DNA from: a virus
Length of the DNA: 20,888 nt
Reading direction: 5' to 3' (one strand)
Virus record (IMG/VR): IMGVR_UViG_3300011116_000643
Coordinates: 1 to 20,888 of that record
Numbering within the stretch: position 1 is the stretch's first letter; every line of letters starts with the position of its first letter. The position numbers and the translations under genes are program-made. Shown here piece after piece: positions 1 to 7,136 of this stretch. The notes below the pieces were generated by a model. The model was not told the origin of the DNA. It ran no database searches and saw nothing but the letters and a program-made list of their open reading frames with translations.

Positions 1-13
1 AGTACCCCCTACA

Positions 14-853
14 TCAAACCAGCCCCAACTCGCGCCACCGCTCTAGTTCCGCTTCTTCCTCATTCACCTTTATCTTTCCTCTTCCGCCACTCATGATGGG
101 TCTTGGTACGTCCTTGTCCCTGAAGATTCTGTCAGGCTCAACAGCCACGCCGCTGTTGCCCAAGAGGAAGTCGATAGCCATCACGGTGGTGTCCACCTGA
201 TCGTCATGGGCACCACTTGGCACGCTCCTGTGCTCCTGTAGCCAGTCCTCGCGCCATGCTCCCTTGCTGGGTATCCATGCCTTGCCTTGTTCGATCATTG
301 GCGTGACCGCTTCCATCCTTGCGATCTTCCCCGCTGTGGCCCTCAAGCCCTTGAAGTGATGCTTCCATGCGACACATGGCACGCCCTGTTTCCTGAGCAT
401 GGGCACGAGAGCCTGCCCGCTGCTCCTGTCCTCCACAACAGCAACGGGATTCCTGTGCTTCCATTTCTCGAACATCCGCGTCACCATCGTGAGCAAGTCG
501 GGAAACTCGACCCGTGCCCTCTTCACGTCGAGCAGATAGATGTTTCCCTTCGTGCATTTTGTCCATACTGCAAGTGCAGAAAAATCACTGCTCACACCCG
601 CCTTATATGCACTGTCTATGAATATTCCTGTTCGTACAGTCTCCGTGGGCGCAGTGTCGTATATCTGCCACCAGACTTCCTTGAAGATGTTGCCGTCGAT
701 GTCGGTAGGGTCTTGCTGGTAAAGGCTTCTCCATACACGATTCACTGAAGACGCTTTTCTTCTTTCCATGACATCAGCGGGCCATCTCACCGGGTCAAGT
801 GCTGGCCCTTCACTATGCACAAGTACTTTGAGTTTCAATTTGCTAGGCTCCAT
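14..853 (-). CDS. terL: Terminase large subunit, C-terminal nuclease half
   Basis: This is the nuclease half of the packaging motor, which cuts concatemeric phage DNA at the procapsid portal. Numbering from the ATG at 853, visible motifs are SLYQQDPTDIDG (about 44-55), the first acidic strand GIFIDSAYKAG with D80, VVEDRSSGQ with E141/D142, and AHDDQVDTTVMAI with D217/D218. This is the usual acidic triad order of the RNase H-like terminase nuclease. The ATPase half lies just upstream in a different frame and ends inside this gene (stop at 835). The open frame extends back to 916, but residues before the ATG are protein-like only by chance or because of a frameshift. No strong Shine-Dalgarno precedes 853 (only ggcaagtt). 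It may be a separate gene, the product of a -1 frameshift, or the result of an assembly indel. The nuclease identity is firm; the start is not. Confidence 0.87.
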   Translation of the reverse strand: MEPSKLKLKVLVHSEGPALDPVRWPADVMERRKASSVNRVWRSLYQQDPTDIDGNIFKEVWWQIYDTAPTETVRTGIFIDSAYKAGVSSDFSALAVWTKCTKGNIYLLDVKRARVEFPDLLTMVTRMFEKWKHRNPVAVVEDRSSGQALVPMLRKQGVPCVAWKHHFKGLRATAGKIARMEAVTPMIEQGKAWIPSKGAWREDWLQEHRSVPSGAHDDQVDTTVMAIDFLLGNSGVAVEPDRIFRDKDVPRPIMSGGRGKIKVNEEEAELERWRELGLV

Positions 854-1686
854 AACTTGCCGAATAGCACATCCAAATCTCTGGTCTCTTCCTGCTTGAT
901 CCCCGCACGCTCGCATACCTTGTCTGGTACTTGCAAATCGGCGAACACCTCGATGCCGTCAGAGAGTGCTGGCAACTTGATCTCGAACCACTGAACGCTC
1001 TCGGCAATGTTCTCGGCAATCTTCAGTGCCCTGCCGAGGATATCGTCCTGATGCCATCTCGTGAGGGTCATGATGCACGCGGCTCCGGGCATCAGTCGCG
1101 TGGAAGCCACACTCTGGTACCAGTACCAGTGGCTCTCCCTGATGAGTTCGCTGTCGGCCTGTACCCAGTCTTTCACCGGGTCGTCGATTGAAAGGATGTC
1201 CGCGCCTTTTCCTGTGAGGCCACCACCCACACCCACCGGCACATAGACCCCACCCGGATCAGTCCAACGCCCATCTACCAGAGCGTCGAGTCTCCAGCGC
1301 CGTACTGCCCAAGCATTCCCTGCAAGTTTTACATTGTCAAAAGGCCAGAGTGTACTTTTTACCACATCCCGAGTCTTTGTAGAAAACTCATCGGCCAAGT
1401 CTTGGGTATGACTCGCTGCCACGAATTGCTTCTGTGGGTTCCTGCCCAGATACCAAGCGGGAAACCTGATGGATGCCAACTCGCTCTTGCCGTGCCTTGG
1501 TGGCAATTCGATAGCAACTCTGTCAAGAACACCGCGCTCGACAAGCATCAAGGTCTGGGCAATGAGCCAGTGAATCCTCCCTACCTGATATCCCGGCTTT
1601 GTCCTCTCGGTAAAAGCCAAGAGGTTCTTTCTTGAGAGTGCCTTATCGGCTTCATTCCTGATCCACGTCAATGATGGTGCTCTCAT
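835..1686 (-). CDS. terL: Terminase large subunit, N-terminal ATPase half
   Basis: This is the ATPase domain that powers DNA translocation into the capsid. Walker A is PPRHGKSE at residues 62-69, Walker B is ILSIDDP at 164-170, and the coupling motif TLTRWHQDD is at 207-215, as in Terminase_6-type large subunits. The ATG at 1686 has an excellent ribosome site, AAGGAGG with 6-nt spacing, and overlaps the end of the small-subunit candidate by 35 bp. At 283 aa it is far shorter than a normal TerL (about 450-600 aa) because the frame closes at 835. The missing nuclease continues in the -1 frame from 853 or earlier. Together the two pieces give about 560 aa, a normal length. The ATPase assignment is certain from motifs. 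Whether the break is natural is unresolved. Confidence 0.9.
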   Translation of the reverse strand: MRAPSLTWIRNEADKALSRKNLLAFTERTKPGYQVGRIHWLIAQTLMLVERGVLDRVAIELPPRHGKSELASIRFPAWYLGRNPQKQFVAASHTQDLADEFSTKTRDVVKSTLWPFDNVKLAGNAWAVRRWRLDALVDGRWTDPGGVYVPVGVGGGLTGKGADILSIDDPVKDWVQADSELIRESHWYWYQSVASTRLMPGAACIMTLTRWHQDDILGRALKIAENIAESVQWFEIKLPALSDGIEVFADLQVPDKVCERAGIKQEETRDLDVLFGKLWSLAN

Positions 1687-2164
1687 TTTCAGCCTCCTTC
1701 ACGACGCCTATGAGCCGCAAGGATTCCAGTTGCCCTTCTGTAAGCGTGTCGAAATTCATGACCATCCCCGGTGCAATGCTCCTGCCACTCTCGTCAGTCG
1801 CCCACTTCTCCGGTGCGTCGAGTGCCAAGAGTTTGCTCGTCCTTTGTTCGATCCTCAGCATGGTCTCGATGGCTTCGAGTTCGCCCATCTCCACCCGTGG
1901 CATGATCGCTTCAAGGGCCACCCTGAGCCTTTCGAGTTGCATCTCCACGTACTCGTTTGCTCTTTCCGCTGTCTCTGTTTTCAATTTCGCCAGTGCCCTC
2001 ACCAGTGCTTTTCTTGCGCCGTCCTTTGAGATGTCCCCGATCCTCGCTGCGATCTTGCTGTAACTCAGCCCCATCGACCTGAGCCTCAGCACCTCTTCCT
2101 CGTGCGCTCGCGCCAGTGCACTCGTCGGACTTGTCGGGTCGTTCCGCCTTCCTATCCCTCTCAC
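1652..2164 (-). CDS. terS: Terminase small subunit candidate (HTH protein)
   Basis: This gene lies directly upstream of terL and overlaps it by 35 bp, the classical place for the DNA-recognition subunit of the packaging terminase. With a GTG start at 2164 the product is 170 aa. An N-terminal helix-turn-helix region (about 24-62, HEEEVLRLRSMGLSYSKIAARIG) is followed by a long helical stretch (65-115) with EYVEMQLERLRVALEAI, suited to oligomerisation, and an acidic C-terminus. The frame is open back to a TTG at 2233, but the GTG at 2164 is preferred because GGGAG lies 7 nt before it. The first third overlaps the 3' part of the PD-(D/E)XK nuclease frame on the same strand. TerS proteins diverge strongly, so the call rests on HTH plus position. 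A general phage DNA-binding protein is the alternative. Confidence 0.65.
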   Translation of the reverse strand: MRGIGRRNDPTSPTSALARAHEEEVLRLRSMGLSYSKIAARIGDISKDGARKALVRALAKLKTETAERANEYVEMQLERLRVALEAIMPRVEMGELEAIETMLRIEQRTSKLLALDAPEKWATDESGRSIAPGMVMNFDTLTEGQLESLRLIGVVKEAENESTIIDVDQE

Positions 2165-2561
2165 GCTCGTACTCCCATCCTTCAATTCCCTCGCTGAAGT
2201 CTTGCTCCAGTTTCTTGTACTGCATTGCGTCAATCAATATGACCATCACGCCCTTCTTCGCATAGTATCTTCTTATATTCTTTAACTGTCTCTTGCTTTT
2301 GTTGTCGAGGTACCCCTTGAGTTCTATGTAAATCTCGTGATAGGTAATTCCATCGAGCGTAATCGGGGCTACCCCCTTGAGTCGCCAATCGGGCAAATAA
2401 CTCTCATGGATGTCCCTGAAATAAAAACGCTTAGGCTCATAGGCGGTTTCGATTCCTCGAACCCCCATGAGCCTTGCGATGTTTCTTTCCCATGTGCTTC
2501 TATAATGATTGCCGTCTGCCAAATCCTCGGCAGGGCCATCTCTGGCAGTTCGCTTTCTCAC
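1911..2561 (-). CDS. PD-(D/E)XK endonuclease-like protein with out-of-frame-looking tail
   Basis: The first 130 of 216 residues form a compact nuclease-like domain: TWERNIARLM with E25, TAYEPKRFYF with E42, SYLPDW with D58, and IYIELKG with E80 and K82, giving a P-D-x21-E-x-K signature. This resembles the small PD-(D/E)XK phage nucleases related to Vsr or homing-type enzymes. The domain ends near EGIEGWEYE (about 2171). From there to the stop at 1911 the translation is Arg/Gly/Lys-rich and looks like a shadow of the TerS frame, so the natural stop may have been lost or an indel may be present. The start is GTG at 2561, sharing bases with the stop of a 24-aa ORF (GTGA). Next to terminase genes it could help packaging, resolve DNA or act as a mobile nuclease. 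The substrate cannot be told. Confidence 0.65.
   Translation of the reverse strand: MRKRTARDGPAEDLADGNHYRSTWERNIARLMGVRGIETAYEPKRFYFRDIHESYLPDWRLKGVAPITLDGITYHEIYIELKGYLDNKSKRQLKNIRRYYAKKGVMVILIDAMQYKKLEQDFSEGIEGWEYERERDRKAERPDKSDECTGASARGRGAEAQVDGAELQQDRSEDRGHLKGRRKKSTGEGTGEIENRDSGKSKRVRGDATRKAQGGP
2172..2176 (-). promoter_or_regulatory. Ribosome-binding site choosing the terS GTG start
   Basis: GGGAG on the minus strand lies 7 nt before the GTG at 2164. It favours this GTG over the TTG at 2233, which has no clear site. It sits inside the coding sequence of the upstream nuclease, close to where the nuclease fold should end. Confidence 0.4.
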
Positions 2562-2632
2562 AAGCCTGCTACTAGGTCGTAAATGATAATGCCAGTCGAA
2601 AGCAATGCCACTCCCACGAACAGGAGCAGCAC
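2558..2632 (-). CDS. Tiny single-span membrane peptide (24 aa), tentative
   Basis: The 70-bp space between two nuclease genes is entirely filled by a 24-codon frame. Its GTG start shares a base with the preceding stop (TAGTG at 2632), and its TGA overlaps the GTG of the next gene. The peptide is almost wholly hydrophobic (LLLFVGVALL, then TGIIIYDLVAGL) and would make one short transmembrane helix. There is no strong ribosome site of its own, so expression would depend on translational coupling. The head-to-tail overlaps at both ends support a real gene or a coupling leader. Chance is possible at this length. No family is recognised. Confidence 0.35.
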   Translation of the reverse strand: MLLLFVGVALLSTGIIIYDLVAGL

Positions 2633-3444
2633 TAAAGGATCACTAAGTCCCCAAGGGTTCCGCTCTCCCACGGTGTACATTCCTTCCTGAATTCACAATA
2701 CTTGTGATACTCATACTCAGTACGCTGGTCACTTGGAGCATCGCGCTCATGCAGCCCGATTACTTTCACTGCATACCTGAGCCTATCAGTAAATGCTTCC
2801 ACAAGCCCTTGTGCCCTATCGGTACTGAGCACGTCGTAGCCAAACTCAGTCTCGCCCTTCTTGGGCCGATTCACAATATGAAACTGGAACTCTTTTGGCA
2901 TCTCGCCGAAGTGCTGCCAGATTGCCCAGAAATACGCCTGTACCTGCAACGACGAATCAGCCTTGCTCTGTGTCCACTTGCTACTCGTGGTCTTCCAGTC
3001 GTCGACAATGAGCCGCTTGCCATCCCTACGAATATGATCCACGTTGCCCTTGAATGTCCAGCCTTCGCACGAGGGAATGGGGATGTTGAATCCCCACTCC
3101 GCATGCAATGTACCTTTTCGTACGGCAGGCACCGCTTGTTCGTACAGGGTAAGACCGAAGCCGAGGGCAGTCTCCCGTGCCTTCTCTGGCTCCAGATCGC
3201 CCCACTCAATCTCGCCCGCAGCCAACTCAGCCCACTTGTGTTTCACCCCAGTCATCGCAGCATCCTTGCTCTTCATGCCTGTGGCCTGAATGCTTTTGAG
3301 CGCAATCTCTGGGGCAACATGGGCTGCCTGTCCCATGATGATGGCACCGCTAGTGTTTCCACTATGACCAAGGAGATAGTGTCGCCGGTGCTTTTCAGGA
3401 CAGCCAAGCAGTGTGCTTAGTTGACTGAAACTAAGATGAGGCAT
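2632..3444 (-). CDS. RecB/Cas4-like PD-(D/E)XK nuclease
   Basis: This 270-aa protein shows the full motif order of the RecB/Cas4-type nuclease superfamily: an N-terminal SFSQLSTLLGCPEKHRRHY, H42 in GQAAHVAPE, E116, GNVDH with D136, IVDDWKTT with D149 and K151, and QVQAY with Q167 and Y171 (the QxxxY motif). C15 with C250 and C256 (CEFRKEC) hint at the Fe-S cysteine arrangement of Cas4/AddB proteins, but a full four-cysteine set is not evident. In phages such exonucleases act in recombination, DNA end processing or host DNA degradation. There are no cas genes or CRISPR repeats nearby, so a CRISPR role is not supported. The ATG at 3444 follows TAGGAG with 5-nt spacing and overlaps the preceding gene by 14 bp. 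Confidence 0.85.
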   Translation of the reverse strand: MPHLSFSQLSTLLGCPEKHRRHYLLGHSGNTSGAIIMGQAAHVAPEIALKSIQATGMKSKDAAMTGVKHKWAELAAGEIEWGDLEPEKARETALGFGLTLYEQAVPAVRKGTLHAEWGFNIPIPSCEGWTFKGNVDHIRRDGKRLIVDDWKTTSSKWTQSKADSSLQVQAYFWAIWQHFGEMPKEFQFHIVNRPKKGETEFGYDVLSTDRAQGLVEAFTDRLRYAVKVIGLHERDAPSDQRTEYEYHKYCEFRKECTPWESGTLGDLVIL

Positions 3445-3877
3445 GCAATCTCCTAAAACACATCCATGTTTTCTGTGTCACGGGTCTTCTTCCTGTAACT
3501 ATATCAGACCAGAGGCCTCGACTTATTTCCAGTGCTTGTGCCGCGTGTCTCTGCCCCATGCCCCTGCTTGAGAAAAAGTCACGCATGATGTACCTTGCAT
3601 GCTCGGGAATTGGCTCAATGCTCATGGGCGCAGGTGGTGTATCAGGCAACACGTATTGTGGTGTCGGGATGTTTCCATCCTTCATTTTCTCTACCAGCAA
3701 CTGCGCCAGTTCCACCGCTGTTTCGTTCCAATCACCTTGGATCGTCCAGCCACCATGCTGGCCCCTGTTCTTGTTGTATTTCCAAACAGTCTTTGGGTGT
3801 CCATCGCACACACCATAGATGTCATTTATCCAGAATATGACATGCTGATCTGCTAGACAATGTGTAGGCCTAGGCAT
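3431..3877 (-). CDS. Hypothetical 148-aa protein, possible C-terminal HTH
   Basis: No family is recognised. The N-terminal half contains aromatic, beta-like segments (QHVIFWINDIYGVC, GGWTIQGDW). A Pro-rich linker (about 72-92) leads to a helical, basic C-terminus (104-140, GMGQRHAAQALEISRGLWSD then IVTGRRPVTQKTW) that resembles a Cro/HigA-like helix-turn-helix. The ATG at 3877 shares a base with the dNMP kinase stop (TAATG) and has AAGGA at 8-nt spacing. An in-frame GTG at 3883 is less likely. The 3' end overlaps the RecB-like nuclease start by 14 bp, so the genes are co-translated. A DNA-binding accessory or regulatory role is inferred only. Confidence 0.7.
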   Translation of the reverse strand: MPRPTHCLADQHVIFWINDIYGVCDGHPKTVWKYNKNRGQHGGWTIQGDWNETAVELAQLLVEKMKDGNIPTPQYVLPDTPPAPMSIEPIPEHARYIMRDFFSSRGMGQRHAAQALEISRGLWSDIVTGRRPVTQKTWMCFRRLHASS

Positions 3878-4455
3878 TACCACAATCCTTCAAAAGAGTT
3901 TTTTTCAATATACGGAATGAGCATTCCGTGTACAAGTTCGGTAAGCATTGCGAGAGAACCCTCGTTGCTTATCGTGATCGCTGCCGAGATGTCAAGTAAT
4001 TCCTGTTCGCTTGCATGCACGTCTTCACCCAATGGCGCAGGTTCCCGCCAGTTCGGGCCAGTGACCCTCACAAGCACGTAGCCGTTGCGCTTGCCATAGT
4101 CGGCCTCATTCTGAAACCGACAGTCGGTAATGATCATGTTCTGGATGAAGCCGCATGAATCATGGAACCTCCTTACCCAGAACTCGGGGTCTCGTGCCCG
4201 TGCCCATTCGGTGCCATACCATTGCCAGATTGGCCTCAGGAGATTCCTATAGGCATTAAGCGCCTCCACATTTTCCGGCAACTGTGGCCCTTTCAGCCCC
4301 GTGGCTATCACGGAATGATTGAGCAACCGGGCCACATCCACCTTCAAGGCATCGGCAAATCCACCAATCTGCACCTCTGGCCTGCGCTTCTTGATAATGC
4401 TGGCGATGGTGTCTTTGCCCACGCCCTTCCTGCCTATGAGCATTGCCCGTATCAT
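3877..4455 (-). CDS. Deoxynucleoside monophosphate kinase
   Basis: This 192-aa P-loop kinase is predicted to phosphorylate dNMPs to dNDPs, feeding phage DNA synthesis in the cytoplasm. The Walker A loop GRKGVGKDT is at residues 8-16. The segments GGFADALKVDVARLL (31-45), LRPIWQWYGTEWARARDPEF (73-92) and IITDCRFQNEADYGKRNG (108-125) match the pattern of phage dNMP kinases of the T4 gp1-like group. The length is normal for the family. The ATG at 4455 follows AAGGAG with 8-nt spacing. It sits downstream of the primase-helicase across a 65-bp gap and overlaps the 148-aa gene (TAATG). Substrate bases cannot be told from sequence. An adenylate-kinase-like enzyme is the main alternative. Confidence 0.85.
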   Translation of the reverse strand: MIRAMLIGRKGVGKDTIASIIKKRRPEVQIGGFADALKVDVARLLNHSVIATGLKGPQLPENVEALNAYRNLLRPIWQWYGTEWARARDPEFWVRRFHDSCGFIQNMIITDCRFQNEADYGKRNGYVLVRVTGPNWREPAPLGEDVHASEQELLDISAAITISNEGSLAMLTELVHGMLIPYIEKNSFEGLW

Positions 4456-4520
4456 TCAATCTCTCCTTGCGACAGGTCACGTAACTTGGCACCCTTGTAC
4501 CACGTGCGGCCCTTGCTCTG

Positions 4521-6596
4521 TCACTGCTCAAGTCCCATCCGCGTCCAGTCGGCACCCACGGTATTCCTGCTCTTGCTTCGGTAGCCGTTTCTCATGCACC
4601 ACGCAGAATAGGAGTCGTAGAGTTCCTGAGCCTGCACCCGATACTCTTCACCGAGGTCAATGCGCTCCTCGAAGAATGTGCCCACCACATCGTTTCCTCG
4701 TCTGAATTCCGCCCCCGCGGCCCTGATTGTTTCGGGAGTTCTGGATGCCAGCGATTCTCCAGAGAGCATCAAGCGCCGAAGTCCTGCCATTGCCCAATTG
4801 AGAATCCCCGCTCCCTCCTTCTCAACACGTTCCTTGATGGTCGGGTCTAACTTCTTCAGCGCCTGCATCTTGACAATCTTGACTCGTCTGAAGATACCAT
4901 CGTTGGCACTCTGAAACCTTGGCAATTCGTTCATGCCCCAGAGAATCTTCGCCACGGGCCGTGCCTCATAGGAGTTCTGATGCTTGGCTTCCACGGTAAT
5001 GGTATCCCCGCTGATGAGCGAGTTGATGATGTCGCTGGTCTCAACCCATGTGCTTGGCTGCTCTGCTGCCACAAGCATGGTCTTGCCGGGAATGTTCACG
5101 AGCGAGAACCTTGGATTCCTAGCAATGTCAGCAAGCGAAAGCCTGCCAGCACGTGCAGCACCGAGGGCTTTCTCCATGCCTGCAATGAAGGTGCTCTTGC
5201 CTGCACCCGGTGGCGAGTAAAGCCAGACTGCTACTTCATGGCTCATGTCGCGCGTGAGACATATGCCTGCGAATTCCTGAAGCCACTCTGCAACATCTGG
5301 TGCAAACCTGTCTGCAATAAACGCTTCCCACGTGGGAGCAAACGCTTCGGCATCATAGAAGTACTCGGTCTGCTTCCTTGCCATGAACTCGGGGGAATGG
5401 TCGTATATCTGGCCCGTGTACACATCGACCGCGCCGTTTTGGCACACGATCACATCGGGTGATTCGTCCCAGACCCTTGCGGTCTTGGAGAACCTGCCCC
5501 TGAGTGCACGCTCCACACCGAGCACCACGCCGGTCTTCATCTTGTCGCCCATGATCTGTTGTATGCGGTACTCCACCAAATACTTGTCGATCTTGTCCCA
5601 GATGCCCCCGGCGTACTCGTACCACTGGTCGTCGATCATCATGCCGTTGGGATATCGGTCGGCATACTCATCGCTCAGGGCGACATAGATGCTCTTCGCG
5701 CCACCGCTCATGATTGGTTTCTGGTCTCGCTCTGCCACCCGCATGAGTGCCGAGCGTGCCATCTCCATATAGCGAGCGTCGCCATCTCTCCTGCCCGTGT
5801 ACTTCGGCCCCTTGGGAGAAGAGTTCCCGCGTGCTGCATCCCACCCCTTGAGCGTGCCAGCAAGCACACCCTCTTCTCTCAGGCCACCAAGTGCCAAGTG
5901 CATCGAGAGGCTCGCGAGTGCCCTGCTGCGGTCGCCACTGTAACTCTCGCCTTCCCAGACCTTGAGGCCATCATCGCTCAAGGGCACTGGTGGCGATTCA
6001 ATCTCAGCGGCAGCAACCACCACGCCCATCTCTACAAGGGCACGTGGCTTCTCTGCCTGTATCCTGAGCATCTCAACGGCCCACAGAGGTGGCTCCGGCA
6101 ACTCAGAAAGGTCTGGCACCTGCCACTCGTATTGCCTGCCCGAGTAATGCATGCTCGGTGGCACGATGAGCGCACCGTCTGCCAAGAGGTCAATCTTGCC
6201 ACTGGCACCTCTGTTGGTGCTACGGAACTTTGGCATTCCGCTGGGCTTCTGGTAGTACCAGTGCTGACCATTGCCGGTCTTCACCCAGAGCGAAGACGGC
6301 AGGCCAAGTCGCGTACCCTCGGCGATGGCCTCTTCACCATCAAGGTCGATGATGAAGAGACCACTCTGCCCGATGGCGATGGAGAGGTTTGCGAGAGGCC
6401 ATCTCTCGTCCCACATTGCGATCTGGTCAAGATCACGAGTGGCACCGTTGAACCCGCTTGAGTTGAGCGGTGCCTTGCCGCCTATCTTGTGCTGATATCC
6501 GCAAGCACAGTTGCCAGCGGAATCAGGCCAGCAAGAAGGAAACACAAACCAGCCCTTGTCGATTGCCGACAAGGCGGCGTCCATGAATTTTCCCAT
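4521..6596 (-). CDS. Prim-Pol/SF3-type DNA primase-helicase
   Basis: This 691-aa fusion lays primers and unwinds the replication fork. The N-terminal part is a bifunctional primase-polymerase domain: metal site IIDLDGEE (D84, D86), KTGNGQHWYY (H112), KIDLLADGALIVPPSMH (D136, 150). The C-terminal part is a phage/plasmid P4-type helicase: D5-like segment from about residue 380 (CQNGAVDVYTGQIY), Walker A SPPGAGKST (460-468), Walker B region KTMLVAAEQ (504-512), and sensor-like WGMNELPRF (552-560). Cys residues at 22, 30 and 32 near the N-terminus may bind zinc, though no classical finger is complete. It lies in the same operon as DnaE. An internal ATG at 6584 has GGGA 6 nt before it and is an alternative start, because the ATG at 6596 has no good ribosome site. 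Confidence 0.92.
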   Translation of the reverse strand: MGKFMDAALSAIDKGWFVFPSCWPDSAGNCACGYQHKIGGKAPLNSSGFNGATRDLDQIAMWDERWPLANLSIAIGQSGLFIIDLDGEEAIAEGTRLGLPSSLWVKTGNGQHWYYQKPSGMPKFRSTNRGASGKIDLLADGALIVPPSMHYSGRQYEWQVPDLSELPEPPLWAVEMLRIQAEKPRALVEMGVVVAAAEIESPPVPLSDDGLKVWEGESYSGDRSRALASLSMHLALGGLREEGVLAGTLKGWDAARGNSSPKGPKYTGRRDGDARYMEMARSALMRVAERDQKPIMSGGAKSIYVALSDEYADRYPNGMMIDDQWYEYAGGIWDKIDKYLVEYRIQQIMGDKMKTGVVLGVERALRGRFSKTARVWDESPDVIVCQNGAVDVYTGQIYDHSPEFMARKQTEYFYDAEAFAPTWEAFIADRFAPDVAEWLQEFAGICLTRDMSHEVAVWLYSPPGAGKSTFIAGMEKALGAARAGRLSLADIARNPRFSLVNIPGKTMLVAAEQPSTWVETSDIINSLISGDTITVEAKHQNSYEARPVAKILWGMNELPRFQSANDGIFRRVKIVKMQALKKLDPTIKERVEKEGAGILNWAMAGLRRLMLSGESLASRTPETIRAAGAEFRRGNDVVGTFFEERIDLGEEYRVQAQELYDSYSAWCMRNGYRSKSRNTVGADWTRMGLEQ

Positions 6597-6644
6597 ATCC
6601 CTGTGAGGCGCGATTCCCCCCGCGCCCCTCCCCTTCTTAGGCTC

Positions 6645-7094
6645 TTAGGCTTCGACTGGTTCCATCGTTGCCACGTCGATCTTCGGCCAGCGTGACCCGT
6701 CTTCCTTCACGTCTTCCCGTACAAAGGCACGCATTGCTGCTGAATCCTCGACGAGTTTCTTGAAATTGAGCGGCTCACCGTCCTTCAACTTCCTACCCAT
6801 GAGTGCCATCTGCACACGAGCGAAGTTGTTGGGCTTCTGTCCGTAGGTCGGCTCAAGCCTGTTGGTCTTCTGATTCGGCCAGATGGTAAGTCCTACGGTT
6901 TGACCCAAGAACTCGCCCTCGTCCGCAATCTTGAACCGCAGTGAAATGGTAGTGCCGTACTTGACATGCTCTCGCAGTTCGTAGGAATCCAACTTGAGCG
7001 TGAACTCGCCCTTTGGATTCTTGTACTGCTTGCTGAAAAAGATACCCTCTTCAGGGTCGCTCTCTGGGGCGTTGACCGCTTGCTTCGTAGCCAT
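6645..7094 (-). CDS. Hypothetical replication-module protein, possible ssDNA-binding
   Basis: This 149-aa protein lies between the primase-helicase and DnaE genes. The body looks beta-rich (GEFTLKLDSYELREHVKYG, then TTISLRFKI and FLGQTVGLTIWPN), which would fit an OB-like barrel. A basic stretch follows (NNFARVQMALMGRKLKDG), then an acidic end. No family is firmly recognised. A single-stranded DNA-binding or polymerase accessory role is inferred from position and predicted strands only. Two ATG codons occur in tandem. The second, at 7094, lies 6 nt after AAGGAG and is preferred. The first, at 7097, would leave only 3 nt. The frame ends cleanly 48 bp before the primase-helicase. Confidence 0.75.
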   Translation of the reverse strand: MATKQAVNAPESDPEEGIFFSKQYKNPKGEFTLKLDSYELREHVKYGTTISLRFKIADEGEFLGQTVGLTIWPNQKTNRLEPTYGQKPNNFARVQMALMGRKLKDGEPLNFKKLVEDSAAMRAFVREDVKEDGSRWPKIDVATMEPVEA

Positions 7095-7136
7095 CATGGT
7101 CTCCTTGCCTGTATTCCGGCTGGGCCGGTTCGGGAA

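Noticed and set aside
204-748. Open frames on both strands overlapping the terminase nuclease
   Set aside because: The terminase frame holds all acidic motifs; the others have no recognisable domain or ribosome site.
840-900. Canonical -1 slippery heptamer in terL
   Set aside because: I read the codons before the stop and found no X_XXY_YYZ run; frameshifting remains possible but without this signal.
2632-3444. Cas4 of a CRISPR system
   Set aside because: The motifs are shared by many phage exonucleases, and no cas1, cas2 or repeat array is nearby.
5559-6461. Plus-strand 300-codon frame opposite the primase-helicase
   Set aside because: It mirrors the codon structure of the Prim-Pol gene, whose catalytic motifs are on the minus strand; its composition is His/Pro/Cys-rich and shadow-like.
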